64,000 bases of DNA from Mycogone perniciosa (Eukaryota; Ascomycota; Sordariomycetes; Hypocreales; Hypocreaceae): assembly GCA_025331125.1 (NCBI GenBank), contig JAOALB010000057.1, forward strand, positions 186,001 to 250,000, read 5' to 3'. The stretch's first letter is position 1; each line of letters begins with the position of its first letter. The notes beneath the pieces are model-generated. The model saw only the letters and a program-made list of their open reading frames with translations, made no database searches and was not told where the DNA came from. The translations under genes were made by a program, and so were the position numbers. Shown here in pieces: positions 22,134-33,657 of the stretch.

Positions 22134-23496
22134 AACTCTGGAAGGGCATAGCCGGAGAGTGCAGCCAGTTACAGAAGTGTCATTCTATTCCCGTTAGTGT
22201 GGGTGCGCCTTGGAGAAGATGCAATGTTAGAGCAGAGCTACCTTGACTGTGAGTCGTCCATGCAACAAGTTAAATAGAGGGCTATGACTCGGACGTTCTG
22301 AGACATCACAACGTTGGCGTGTTGATGGTTGAAACAGCGTTGCCACAGTGGAACCTCGAGAAAGCTTCCCACACACCCTCTTTCCTTAGGTGTGGCACAT
22401 CTAAGGATGCTTGTTTCTTCCAAGTTGATGTATACAGAAGCCCGCTTTTATAATCACTTCGCACTGTGTACCGCACATTCCCTCCATAGGATCCAATGGA
22501 ATATATATAGTGAACAGCAGGAATAAGCAATTTCCTGCACAATGTTTTGTGGCGCAGGCTTGTCTATTATGGTCGACCTAGTAGATATCATGCAGGGTGA
22601 GGGATCTGAAGGAGCTATTATGTATAATTGGACGTTGATCGCAACCAGGCAAAGGCTCGCTTACATTTGCTCCTTCAAGAAACCACGTTAGCCACCAAGC
22701 AGAGTGTCGAAAAGAAGATAGTAGTACCAAACAATAGGGACGAGGAGATAAGCGTCCCTTTTTCCGGTGACATGGATTCGGGTCGGCAAATCCAATGCAT
22801 GCGTGGGTGTGGGTCAATAACACGAATACTTCGGACATCACTATCTCCCGTATAGATGTATCAAGACGTCGTCCTTATAACCTAGAATGGCTATAGTCCA
22901 CCTCGTATTACCTGATTCTTCCCCATAAAAGAGATTATTATTATCTCATTGTCATGATCCGACCATTATAACATGACATGGTACGTACCCGGGAGAACCT
23001 TGGGTAGGTGAACCAATCAGCATTGGATCACCCAGATCACCGCGAACTATAAAGTGATGATCACCGGAAAAACGAGTATAATCCAAAGTGATCCCCGATT
23101 ATTCTCTTTATATATATACGACTGGCTTATCCTTCATTTAGTATAGTTACTAAGATATTTGTTAATAATTGCATTCACCAGAACCGCCTGTTCTACGGAA
23201 TCGTGATTATGTTGCCCTGCTCAGTATTCATCCCTGACCTCTCTGTCAACACCAGATTGCGAAAACACCCTAGGAGCCGACGTCACACTTGTTTTGAGTT
23301 GGAAATTTGTCATTATACAGGGTGTTATTTGTATACCTCCGTGTAAACGGAGTACTGGTTTATGTAACAAACCCCCCTATTCCACGACCACAGGGAGGGG
23401 GCATCAAAGTAAATACAATGGAAGAAATTTAACAGATATCTGACACCACCGTCTAATCCGAGAATTGTGTGCTGCTGACATAGAATCAGCAGACAT
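22134..23496. other. 1.36-kb spacer between two minus-strand genes
   Basis: Upstream region of the rhodopsin-MFS gene and downstream region of the secreted-protein gene. It has a TATATATATA stretch near 23,110 followed by a 45-codon frame at about 23,210, too short to support. A near-copy of the TACGGAGTA motif (ACGGAGTAC) lies near 23,347. Confidence 0.45.
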
Positions 23497-24504
23497 TTAG
23501 CAGCGAACCTTGTCCCGGCCAGTGCTGCAGCCGTATTGAACACTTTGGCCATTGGCAGTCCCATCAACAGGAGCCTTAGCACCGCCCTTCGCCGTAGAAC
23601 CCCAGCATCGTACTCCGGCGAAACGGCAACGCTGGCAGGTGCGCTCCCACATCCATCCCCAGACGATCCTGTTCGAAATCCAGATCTGTCCAACACTGTT
23701 GGCGGGAATGTTGCAGGTCCCTGGGTTTTGTTATCAGCTTATGTTGGAGAGTATGTTGGCTATTAAAGATAAACAATAAGATGTAACAACTTACAGCTAC
23801 CAGACTTGGTCCAAGTCTCAGTGACAGAGAAGCCAGCAGAAATGCCCAGGACATCCTTGATAATCTTGAAGTCAAGGCTACATGATATAAAATATTAGTG
23901 TTAATCGATGTAATGGCATAGCCCATAAAAATAAAAGGCCTACCCGGAGTTCGTTTCAATCGATTTGGAATATGCCCAGCCCATAGTCTGAGCCGCAGTT
24001 CCCTGGCTATTGCCAGTCCAGAGGCAAGAAGAAGCCGGGTTCCAGCTATCATACCAGCTCTGGACTTGCTCAGCCCAGTGATCCTTGTATTGGACGCAAG
24101 TGCTAAACAAGACCTTAACGTTAGTAATGTAAAGTGGTCTAAATACAACAGACTTACTCGGGGATATCTCGTTTATTATCTCCCTTGGCGGGCACCAGCT
24201 TAATGCTGCTGAGGTCGATCAATGTGCGTGTGTCATTGAGATAAATGGTATAATTCGCTTTGCGGTTAGCTTCGAAATACTTGAGCAAATCATCTGATTG
24301 AATGATGTGCTCAGGGTTCCATTTCTCCAAGATTCTCTTATGCGCGTCGTCGGGATTAATATGGGTAAGGTTAAGCTTTTCCCCAGGAGGAAGCTTTCCC
24401 ACTGAAGCAAGGGGAACAGGCGCTCGAGCTGTAGAAGCAGATGACTCCGGAGCTGGGAGAGCTGCGGCAAGGCCAGCGATGGCGAGAATAATAGAGGGCT
24501 GCAT
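23497..24504 (-). CDS. Secreted cysteine-containing protein of unknown function, 270 aa, four exons
   Basis: Exons 24504-24158, 24102-23944, 23877-23795 and 23720-23497; introns of 55, 66 and 74 nt with matching phases. The N-terminus MQPSIILAIAGLAAALPAPE is a signal peptide. A Pro/Asn-rich segment (LPPGEKLNLTHINPDDAHKR) and a hydrophilic stretch follow, with DNKRDIPD offering a possible Kex2-type KR cleavage site near residue 111. The mature C-terminal half holds about nine Cys (DTCVQYKDHW, SSCLWTGNSQ, SWTCNIPANSVGQIW, ERTCQRCRF, GVRCW, YGCSTGRDKVRC), enough for several disulfides. I know similar arrangements among fungal secreted proteins without assigned function, but no named family. A role at the cell surface or as a secreted effector is only inference. 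Stop is TAA at 23497-23499. Confidence 0.87.
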
Positions 24505-25789
24505 TGTGGTCTATTAAGAAAGACTGGAGCGTTTGGGTTTGGGTTTGCTTTTGTGAAGTGATAGGAGGTTACTTGAAGATCGAGAACTCGGTTGAGCTTT
24601 ATAGTTTTTACGACTCTATAATAGTTCCGATAGCTTTTGCATCGGATATACTACTGCTACTATGTGGAGGCGAGTTTATTAGAATGCGCTTAGATTACAT
24701 TGAGTAACATCATCTGTTTACCTTGGCGCAGTTGGGAATCCTGGAGATCTCCCATTGATTGTGGATACTGAGTGATAGGGAACCAAGCACTTAACTCTAT
24801 TAGAAATAAGCGTGTCGATCATGCTAGCCTATTTATGTCTATATCTGTCTTACCTTGAAGCGCAAGACGCAAATAAAGTGTCATATAGTAGTAGCCGTTT
24901 ATGTAAACAACAAGATAAAACCAACTAGTATATCACTAGGTCTTACAGTCTATATCCACAGTAATAGAGCGGGAGATGTATATGGTTTTTATTATTCCCC
25001 TTCAGCTGAGGACCTTGAAACCGTACTTTAGGCCATAAGACTCAGTCACACATAAATAGTACAACAAACGAGGACTATACCCAAGCCTCAAACAAAGTAA
25101 GCAGGCAGTAAAATGCATACAATTATCTGTTGGCTGCAGTGCTGTATTTCGAAGAGGGAGTTAAATGTATAGTGAACTATTGCTGTATACTCAATGCCGT
25201 TTGCTAGACTGCGGCTGAGCTGAGTGAACTATCTAATAGTGTGTATCGTGTAGAGCGATAAAGTCGGCAGCTATGACGTAATATAGCAAGAATGTTAAGC
25301 GCCGCCACTCTTTCCAGGCGAGCGATAGTGTATTAGTGAATGAATCCTCAAAAATGATTCCTAACCACCTCGGTAAATTGGTGACTAGTTGCAAGAGGCT
25401 ACTGTAGATGGCAATAATCCCCACTAGGAAGAGACGCCTTGTTGAAAAATGAGCTTAGCTTTATTGGTATTAAAGATATAGTACTTTAGCTTAAGCATAA
25501 AAGAGAACTGCTGGATTATAAGAGGCTATTATTATATATTATTTCCTATTTTGCCTTTTCGGGAGATCTGAAATTTACACTACCAGTAAATATCTATTTT
25601 TATGCATAGAGTCACATATAATCAGGTTACAAACAAGACAGACACACAAGGGCCGATGTACTATCATTACACAATTGGACGAACAGTCACGATCAACGGG
25701 GATGTTTCCGGGCGTATGATTTTATGTATTGACAGTCGCAGATCCCTAGGCTTCCCCCTATTTTTTCCCTCTCTAGCTCAAAAATATAA

Positions 25790-25825
<36 letters not shown>

Positions 25826-27408
25826 GTAGGTGCAAACCACTAGCCGCAATCTACACTCCGGACCTCCCTGAAACGTGACTAGTACTATAACTTCACAATG
25901 TCACCCCCATGACTAGACTATTGGACAATATGAAAGAGGTCCGTGTATTTATCCGAGTCTAACCCGGTCTGACTCTTTAGGTAAATAGTACCCATAGGGA
26001 ACCGGAGCTTAGCGGACACAATGGCTGCATAGTATTAGTAGGACCCTCCTGGATAAGTAGGGCTACTAGTAGTAGGCGTACTAGTCCCGGTATTCTGAAG
26101 GTTTATATATAAGCATATATACTAGAGGATCGCTATCGCGTAAGAACTAACACTGTGAGAGGATCCGCATGTACCCCGTGAGCTGCCTAGTATAGTAGCA
26201 TGAATATGCCAAGAGATTCGGACTTAGTAGTAGTATTCCGATACGAGGTCATCCCCTGCAAGACGATGATCAGCATATACGGAGTACTCGTATCAAACAT
26301 CCCACATGGGATTAGTGGGGGAACCAGATAGTATTTGAAATGCAGAAAAAATCCATATAGGACATTGTATGTTAGTGGGCCCAGACATACCCTAATTCTC
26401 CCTACTCGGAACGCTAAGGATAGGATGCTGCTGGTAGGTCTTACTTAGTCCGCTAGGCAAGTCATATGCCTCGGTTCAGTAGCGGAGGATTGGATTAACT
26501 TGCTGCATCAATGGCCCTATCGCCCTTCTTCGAGAATAGGCTACAGTTAGGGAGATGGTTCTCGGGCGAGAATATTACTATACTATTTTAGCGTGACATT
26601 TTGATAGGTTTCCAAGAATAGTTTAGGTTGGTAGGGTATTGGAGCGTAATCTATGGAGTAAGTAGGCAGCCATATTTGGTAACGGATTATATCATATCAT
26701 GGCGAATAATGAAGGTAATGGTTATGTTATATTCACGGTTGGCTAGTATCTCTAGACCTTGTATCCCAGACTGTGGCCGCCGACGATAATCTCCCATGCT
26801 AGTTAGAGACGTGTGAGATTATTTGTTAGGCCACTATTATCTCATCAATCATGTATACCCTTGGGCTTGACACCGGGGGGTATTAATCACAGATCAACAG
26901 CTTGAGGGCTCATAGATGGATTGGAAATGATTGAATTCGACACTCTTGCTGATCCCAAGTTAGGTGGGAAAGGCTGCTGCTTAAATACACGAAAACTTGC
27001 TAACTAATTGGCCATGACAAACGTTTTCATGATACCGTTATTACGTATCCACCTTTTGTTGCAAGCTAGTTGGAAATGAATGATTGTTGGTTGGAATAAA
27101 GGAGTGGGTTGTGATGTGGAATTATTCGTTAATGAGGTTGACAGGGGGGAAAGTCACTCGCTTTATCATTTTGCACACATGCTGGACTTTGACGATAGGC
27201 TTGGTGGTCTGTCCAACCGCTCACTTCATGGTGCAGAGACTAGCATTATCCTTTGAATAAAAATTCAGAACGTAGCTAACTTGTGAAACGATGAGGCCGA
27301 CTCCCACAATGAGTATTTTCAGTTAAGACGGACACTTTGAGGCACCTTGGCAGACTGGCGCACATTTTCCGTTCTCAGTCACCGATACGTTCGCAAGGAA
27401 AATCCCGT
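24505..27408. other. 2.9-kb gene-free region, TA-rich
   Basis: No credible gene. The DNA is rich in TAG, CTA and TATA words and in short CTAGT runs, as in old repeat DNA altered by C-to-T change, but no transposase, reverse transcriptase or terminal repeat is readable. Holds an (ACT)11 tract and a TACGGAGTA copy near 26,278. It borders the broken GH125 gene. Confidence 0.45.
25791..25823. repeat. (ACT)11 microsatellite
   Basis: Eleven uninterrupted ACT units, outside any supported gene. Confidence 0.95.
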
Positions 27409-28260
27409 TTATAGTAATGACACCCGGGTAAGTGACCATACTCCATCAATAATGAGGTAGAGGTTAGCAAAGAACCATTGCCAGCTCTTCTCTAGTAAAC
27501 CCACCATCTTATGACTCTGCTCATACCCATACATCTTTAAGGTCAGCTCGCCAAAAAGTTCATTTGCCCATCCAAACGAAGGCCGCGTAAAATCGCTCAC
27601 GTCCCAGCTACCGACGCTCCCGTGAAGAACCCCAGGACTAGAAGTAGAGTCCACCACCATTTGAAAGTATCTTTCTACCTCCACCTTAGATTCATCCAGC
27701 CCAGAGAGAGGATACGCTGCCAAGCCAGAAATGACTGTTGTCATTGGCCACGCTGTGCCAGGTCCATGTCCTGTCGGCCAATCGTGGAAATAACAGGGCC
27801 TTTCATGAATTATGAGTTGGAATGACCTAGTGCAAAACGTCGTGTATTACGGCAGATCTCTACAAAGTCCCAGGAGACATCTGAATCCTTGATGAAGTTC
27901 CAAAGCGGAATTGCAAGCAATGAAGGCACGTTTGCATCGTCTATAAGGTTAGCACTCCCGAAACCGTCGACCTTTTATGCAAAGATGCTGCCAAAACCAA
28001 GCCGACTGACAATGGCATGTTTTCCGATGCCCCAGTATACTCCTGTTGCAAACCCGCGCGTCTTCTCTGTGGGGTTGGCAGCACGCTCACCATCCATCTT
28101 CCACATGATTTCAGACGCTGATTCGAGGTGCAAACACCATGTTAGCTGGGACCAGAAATTGGAACATTGTGGCGTCATCCGAGGGGCAGAAAGATGTGCG
28201 TACCATGCGGTTCTCCTTGCTCCTTCGCATCTAGTCCTCTCGGTTCAGTCTGCCATGTAA
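27409..28260 (-). pseudogene. Broken, 5'-truncated GH125 (exo-alpha-1,6-mannosidase-like) gene
   Basis: Reading the minus strand from 28,260 down, pieces of a GH125 (DUF1237) protein appear in order but in different frames. They are CPSDDATMFQFLVPANM (about 28,185), YWGIGKHAIVSRLGFGSIFA followed by an in-frame TAA (27975-27977), then KVDGFGSANLIDDANVPSLL, the NTRRF segment and another stop, and after a frame change GTAWPMTTVISGLAAYPLSG, VLHGSVGSWDVSDFTRPSF and WANELFGELTLKMYG. These match the order of conserved blocks in the C-terminal part of the family (SDDA, DDANVPSLL, AWPM, DVSxFTRPWFAWAN). The N-terminal half is absent. At least two stops and two frameshifts make it non-functional. An intact copy would act on alpha-1,6-mannose of glycans. 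Confidence 0.78.
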
Positions 28261-28529
28261 TTTATATCAATTGCCAGAGATTCCCAGGTCCCTATTTACT
28301 CTAAATCCTGCAACAAAAGGCTCCGTAAACGTCAGATCTAGTAGTAAATACACTCCAGAGTATTGATTTGACTACCAAGTACGAGATGCTGAAATGTTTG
28401 GGACAGATGACTGAAGCTCCTCCTCCAACATCACGGCGCTTGGAGCTTCGGTTAGCGATTCCGGAATTCGTCATGACCGATCACATTCCCTTGACGTGCA
28501 CATATATTATTGCACCTTGGTCTTCAGCC

Positions 28530-29306
28530 TCATCTCGAAACCTTTTGTGACGCTGTATTGAATGCCACAGCTGCGCCAACCAAGCGTTTCCATACCTCGA
28601 ATTCCTCATCGTCGCGCGGCGCATATACCATGATATAGGTCAATGGGAGTGTCCCCATAACGCCGCTGAGTTTGTGCCGTTGAGCCCATCCCTTGGCCGT
28701 CGCCTCTTCTGCATCAGCCAGGCTCAGAACCATGTGCGAGCTTGCTTCTGGGTGTACGTGGACAAATTCTCCCTTGGTGGTTTTGACCAGGTAACCTGGC
28801 AGGTCGCCGTTGAGCCATAAAGCCTTGCTGCCCCTGTTCTCAAGCATAGATCCCCCTACCACGATGGATTTCGGGCTTTCACGAGCAACCTCGTCGAGGT
28901 GGGCATTCATATATGCTATCAGAGCTGCATCGCCTGTGTCGGTCGTCTGTCTCTGCGGGGCGATATATCCGGGAACTACAGGCCGATCCCCCCGGCGTGT
29001 TGGCAAGGACTCGGGACTAAGGAAGCGACTTCGACCATAAGGAGCATAGGTTGAGAGAATTCCGGGGTCACCGAACGGCGCAGGGCTGGTCATATCGCTG
29101 CGGCCGAAGGGCTGCAGACTGGCCTGAATCGCCCAGCCAAAGAAGTTGTAAGGCAAGCCTCCCGGGCCTAGCGCAAGGTAGCCATGGTAAGATGAGATAA
29201 TGTACGATATCAAGGGCATGAGGCCGATAGTCGAGGCCACAAGAAGCGGGTGGCGTCGGACATATGAGGAGGCGAGTTGGGTGTAGGATAATAGTGAGGG
29301 GGCCAT
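28530..29306 (-). CDS. Luciferase-domain (DUF5519) protein with N-terminal membrane segment, 258 aa
   Basis: A single exon; the first ATG in frame is 29306. Residues about 20-45 (HPLLVASTIGLMPLISYIIS) form a membrane helix. The C-terminal half contains the conserved fungal DUF5519 (luciferase domain) pattern: GYLVKTTKGEFVHVHPEASS, HMVLSLADAEEATAKGWAQR, HKLSGV, LPLTYIMVYAPRDDEEFEVW. Despite the domain name no light-emitting activity is implied; the function in fungi is not established. The middle region (RFLSPESLPTRRGDRPVVPG) is Pro/Arg-rich and probably unstructured. It follows the GH125 relic directly and may mark the edge of the decayed segment. Confidence 0.85.
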   Translation of the reverse strand: MAPSLLSYTQLASSYVRRHPLLVASTIGLMPLISYIISSYHGYLALGPGGLPYNFFGWAIQASLQPFGRSDMTSPAPFGDPGILSTYAPYGRSRFLSPESLPTRRGDRPVVPGYIAPQRQTTDTGDAALIAYMNAHLDEVARESPKSIVVGGSMLENRGSKALWLNGDLPGYLVKTTKGEFVHVHPEASSHMVLSLADAEEATAKGWAQRHKLSGVMGTLPLTYIMVYAPRDDEEFEVWKRLVGAAVAFNTASQKVSR

Positions 29307-29324
29307 ATTGATCCGATTGCGCAA

Positions 29325-30045
29325 TCTGGGGTCACGGCGGTAAGAAGTTCAGGACATAAATTCTAGCACAGGCAAAAAAGAAGAACAATCATACAATAGG
29401 CATCTACGGAGTACGAAGCACTTCGTAGTGCTTCGTATTTGGACACAACTTTCAATTTTGCCCCACCTCTTGTTAGCTAAGCTTGATTTCGTAAACCAGG
29501 CAATTAACCAGCGTAATACCCCGTAAACAAAACTAATAAACTGCGACCAAGCAGCCCGCGAAAATATCTCTTCTGCACACTAAAATGCTGAAATGTAATT
29601 GCGCGGCAACCTGGCGTAAATAGCATTTAAAAAAGTGTACGAGTACTATCTAGACTAGCTACTCAAGAGAGTTGTGTTACGTTAGGTTGTACTCCGTACT
29701 TCGTACATACCTAGTCACTACCTAATGTCTGAGACGCATAATAACCCATAACATTATGGAGTACCTCTGTCTTTTTATCAACCACACAATAACAATAACG
29801 CCTTTTCTCCCTCGTTCCTCTCTTCCCCCTCCTCCCTCTCTTCCAACATCGCGATCCCGCACCAAAGCCGATATCCATCTCCACCTCATGCATCAGTATC
29901 GCGCTTAACCAGATCAGGTCTGCACCAGCTTCCGACGATTTAGCCCGCCCCACAAGCCGATATCGATCAGATCTCCGGGGCTATCCGGATCTCATCTCCC
30001 ATACCCATATCGTATCTCAACCGCCCGAAACAACAACGAGTCATC
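29325..30045. other. Divergent spacer with an inverted repeat
   Basis: About 700 bp between the DUF5519 gene and the promethin-like gene, which are transcribed away from each other. Contains the hairpin at 29412-29437, TACGGAGTA and TACTCCGTA copies (29404, 29691), and a CT-rich leader before ATG 30046. Confidence 0.5.
29412..29437. repeat. Perfect 11-bp inverted repeat with 4-nt loop
   Basis: TACGAAGCACT and AGTGCTTCGTA flank TCGT. It could fold as a hairpin on either strand. It sits beside a TACGGAGTA copy. Confidence 0.85.
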
Positions 30046-30613
30046 ATGTCCGCCACGCAAAATGGCGGTGGTGGTGATGGTGCCGTCATCAAAGAGAAAC
30101 CCACCGGCGTATATTCCTACGCCCAGCACTCTCTAGATCGCATCGTCTCTCCGTCTACTCGCCAGCGCGCATTTGATACCCTCCACGCCTATGCCTCCGC
30201 GCGACCCATTCTCTTCGTACGCCCACAACCCCATGTTTGCACGTATGTCATCGTAATGCCAGCTAACATCAGGGGGGGCAAAACAGTCCTTCGCAGCGTT
30301 TCAACTGTTCTTCTCGTTCCTCCCTCTGGTTCTCTTTGCCACCTTCGCCCTCTCCGCTCTCGCTTTCGCGCTCGGTGCGGCAATCATCTTCGCAGTCTTC
30401 TGGATCGGCGTTGCGCTCTTGGTTCTTGTCCCTGCGCTGTTTCTTGCATCGTCAATTGCTGTGCTGTGCTGGAGCTGGACGGTGGGTATTTTCTTGGTCG
30501 TGAAGTGGCTATATAATCGTGCTCCGCTAGGAGTGAGAGGCTCCAGCGCTGGAGCGCCGCAGCATAAGAGTGCAGAAAAGCAGAATAATGGGTTCAATGG
30601 GGAGCAGTATTAG
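30046..30613 (+). CDS. Promethin-like membrane protein, 165 aa
   Basis: Exons 30046-30216 and 30287-30613; the 70-nt intron has branch GCTAAC and acceptor ACAG and joins ARPILF to SFAAFQLFFSF in phase 0. A Gly-rich N-terminus and TGVYSYAQHSLDRIVSPSTR are followed by a long hydrophobic block (residues about 58-125: FLPLVLFATFALSALAFALG, AIIFAVFWIGVALLVLVPAL and following) that would form a pair of membrane hairpins, then a hydrophilic tail. This layout matches fungal promethin/LDO-type proteins, which in yeast and animals act with seipin at ER-lipid droplet contact sites. The assignment rests on layout and size, without a unique motif. It is convergent with RPT2. Confidence 0.75.
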
Positions 30614-30980
30614 GTCGGCGGCATTGTCGATTGTTCGAAATCACATATCTATGGGACTGGAACTTGTGACAGGACACCGATTCGTATTATCACGGTTGTA
30701 AACTAATGGATTGATGTCGTGACGAGAGATGCCCGGCAGATAGCAATAGCTAGGGGATTGACACGTCGGAAAACGCGCTTTGGTTACCCATGCATTCGTA
30801 TCAACACACAGAAAACGTGCACCATCATCCTCGTAGGTAGATAGATGGTCTGTCTGTCCTCTAAGATATGCTGTGCGCAAGATGCCGAGTAAGCTTCTAT
30901 TCTGCTCTAAGCAAACCCAAGACCTCAGTTTGCTTCCGCTCCGCAATAGTCACTACCTACACGGAGTACACGATAGTATA
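30614..30980. other. Convergent 3' spacer
   Basis: About 370 bp between the stop codons of the promethin-like gene and RPT2. Holds only 3' UTR sequence and one ACGGAGTAC motif near 30960. Confidence 0.5.
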
Positions 30981-32512
30981 TTACAAATACAGACCCTCTG
31001 GCTCACCCTCCTGTTTGGTACGCAACACCCGCTCTCTAGCAGCTCTAAAGTCTGCCATCTGCACGCGCATCCGTCGCTCGCGCAAGGCCATCATGCCAGC
31101 TTCGGAACAGATGGCCTTGATGTCGGCACCAGAGAGGTCATCCTTTTGCGAGATGAACTCCTCCAAGTCGACGTCATCATTCAAGTTCATCTTGGACGTA
31201 TGCAGAGTGAAAATCTTGCGCTTCGTGTTCTGGTCGGGGTTCTCAAACAAAATCTTGCGGTCGATTCGTCCAGGACGGATAAGCGCAGGGTCCAGAGTAT
31301 CGATCTTGTTTGTAGCCATGATAACCTTGACGTCGCCACGGTCGTCGAAACCGTCGAGTTGGTTAAGAAGCTCAAGCATAGTTCTCTGAACCTCACGCTC
31401 TCCTCCAGATGTTGAGTCGTATCGTTTTGTGCCAATGGCATCAATTTCGTCAATGAACACAATGGAAGGCGCGTTTTCGCCGGCAACCTGGAGATAATTA
31501 GCGTCGGTATATCATAACTTCAAGTACTAAGATGACCAACCTGGAAAAGCTGTCGCACCAATCGGGGACCATCACCAAGGTACTTCTGGATCAGCTCACT
31601 ACCAACGATACGCAAGAACGTAGCGGAAGTCTGATTGGCAACTGCCTTTGCCAAAAGTGTTTTGCCCGTACCCGGTGCACCGTAAAGGATGACGCCCTTG
31701 GGGGGCTTGATACCCATCTCTTCATACAGCTCAGGATGGAGCAACGGTAGCTCTACCGACTCCCGCACTTCCTGGATCTGCTGTTCCAGACCACCAATGT
31801 CGGCATATGACTCCGTCGGCGCTTTATCCAACTTCATGACACTGACAATCGGATCGGTATCGTCGGTCAAGACACCCACAATGCTGACGCTCTTGTGGTG
31901 AAGCAGAACGCTCGCACCCGGCTCAAGGAGGTCCTTGTCGACAAAGCTCATGATACTGACGTAATACTCGGGCCCCGTCGTGCTACTGACGATGGCATGA
32001 TCGTCATCAATGAGCTCCTCCAGCGTCCCAACGCTCATCGGGCTGCCCCGCATGTCATCAACACGGCTGCGCTCGTCCGCTAACCTATCGACGTCGGCAT
32101 CGGGGCCAGAGGTCAAGCCCTCCTTTGCAGCTTGGGCTTTGCGTAGCCGCTCCTGGTTCTCGACATACTCCTCTTCAAGGAGCAGGTGGTCGTGGATTCG
32201 CTGCATTCGAAGCAAGCGAAGCTTGCACCGGCTCGTAGGGAAGACTGCCGGGAGCTTGGCAGCAGCGCTACTGCCACCAGCCTTTCTCTTCTTGCGGCCG
32301 ACTCGGGTTGTTGGCCTCGGAGGAGGCTCGTACTTGGGCTTATCCTTCTGAAATGTTTGTTAGTTTCTGGGGGGGGATGACGAGCACCGGTGATTGTACC
32401 TTCTTATCCTTGCCATCTCTCCCATCTCCTCCCATACCAGATTGTCCTTGACCCTAGAACCGATATGTCAGCACATGTGGAAGATCAAGGGAGTAAGCAG
32501 GAAGCTCACCAT
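30981..32512 (-). CDS. RPT2: 26S proteasome regulatory ATPase subunit Rpt2, 456 aa
   Basis: Exons 32512-32510, 32453-32400, 32347-31541 and 31487-30981, introns 56, 52 and 53 nt. The first coding exon is only the ATG codon; splicing yields MGQGQSGMGG, the conserved Rpt2 N-terminus whose Gly2 is a known N-myristoylation site. A basic segment (RVGRKKRKAGG), coiled coil (LLLEEEYVENQERLRKAQ) and OB-fold lead to the AAA domain: Walker A GAPGTGKT (about 242-249), Walker B FIDEIDAIG, and the conserved IRPGRIDRKI segment. The C-terminus GLYL carries the HbYX-type tail that docks into the 20S alpha ring and opens the gate. It unfolds and feeds ubiquitinated proteins to the proteasome. It is divergent from the UBC1-type gene, and the shared 1.1-kb upstream region may serve both. 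Confidence 0.98.
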
Positions 32513-33657
32513 CTTGACTAGCCAAGCTCTGAGAGCCTGCGCGTGAGTCTTTCAGATGTGTATTACTAAAATAAAAAGGTTCTTTCAATGCGGAGGAAAT
32601 AGTGCGCAAGCGTAGGGATTGATGTGATGGGAAAGGCGGTCGTCAGGTCAACTTGGGTGATGATGATGCGCGCAGTGGGTTGCTCCGACTAGGCGCCAGA
32701 GATACACGACAGCTCCAGGCAGGCCACGTGATGATGAATGTCGCCATGTCACGTGATCTATCAGTAAATACCTGAGCTTGATCTTGAACCAAGCGTCGTC
32801 GTCCATCGTTCTCGATCAGGGTATAAAATCACTAAGATTCTATTAACAAGCATCGAATGGTTTCTCGACAATGCTACAATTATGATGGCGACTATTAAAA
32901 TGTGTTGATGTTCGCATAAATCAATCACATTTAGATCATCGACTGGATCCTCTAATAGGTATAGTTTATGTATGTTCTATGTAAGTCTCCGAGATTGTCT
33001 TCGCCAAGGCTGATGATGGTGCTAGAGAATGGCGGGAAACGAAAGTATTATACTTCTATACGGAGTACTACTAAGTTAGTTTCGCATATTGCTCTACAAA
33101 AATTGGTTTGATATTATTCCCTTTAGGAATATGATATCTCGGCCCAATTCTTACCCTGGAGCAGAGGCAATTTGACTCGTGATGGACTTACAGGTAAGTA
33201 GTACGAGGTAGGTGGATATAATTAGATACATATCTTAGCAGGAATATCTCATTGGGTACTTAATAAAGATGATGTGCCTTAATTGGACGTGTGCGTATCA
33301 CTAGTGAGTATCTCCTTGGCTCTCCTTGCACGCTCACACGTTGGTTCTACAACTCATGCCAGCAAATGGAATGGAGTTCTTTGTTGGATAACTGCCAGAG
33401 GCGTTCCAAAGTACATAGATAACCTGGCAGGCCAACCGCCCACTAAAAAATAGCGTTCCGCATTAAACGCCAAGCTGATCGTACTCGTACAGGCGCCAAC
33501 GTCGCCCCTCCTCATAGTAGCCTTCAGTCATTCCCTCGCCAACCATCCCACCTCCTTCGAGGCCATCACCCTCCTTTCCTGTCAGGTTTCTGCTCCAGTA
33601 CCAGCCCCCAAAATCATCCTTAGATCACACGATTTGCGCAAAAGTCGAGAAGCAATC
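32513..33657. promoter_or_regulatory. Shared upstream region of RPT2 and the E2 gene
   Basis: 1.1 kb between divergent start codons. CACGTGATG and CACGTGATC occur within about 35 bp (about 32725-32760), E-box-like sequences near RPT2. One TACGGAGTA copy is near 33,059. I see no Rpn4-type GGTGGCAAA box. Confidence 0.4.

Noticed and set aside
25233..25424. Hydrophobic 63-codon frame in the gene desert
   Set aside because: Short, AT-biased and without a plausible start context or continuation by splicing.
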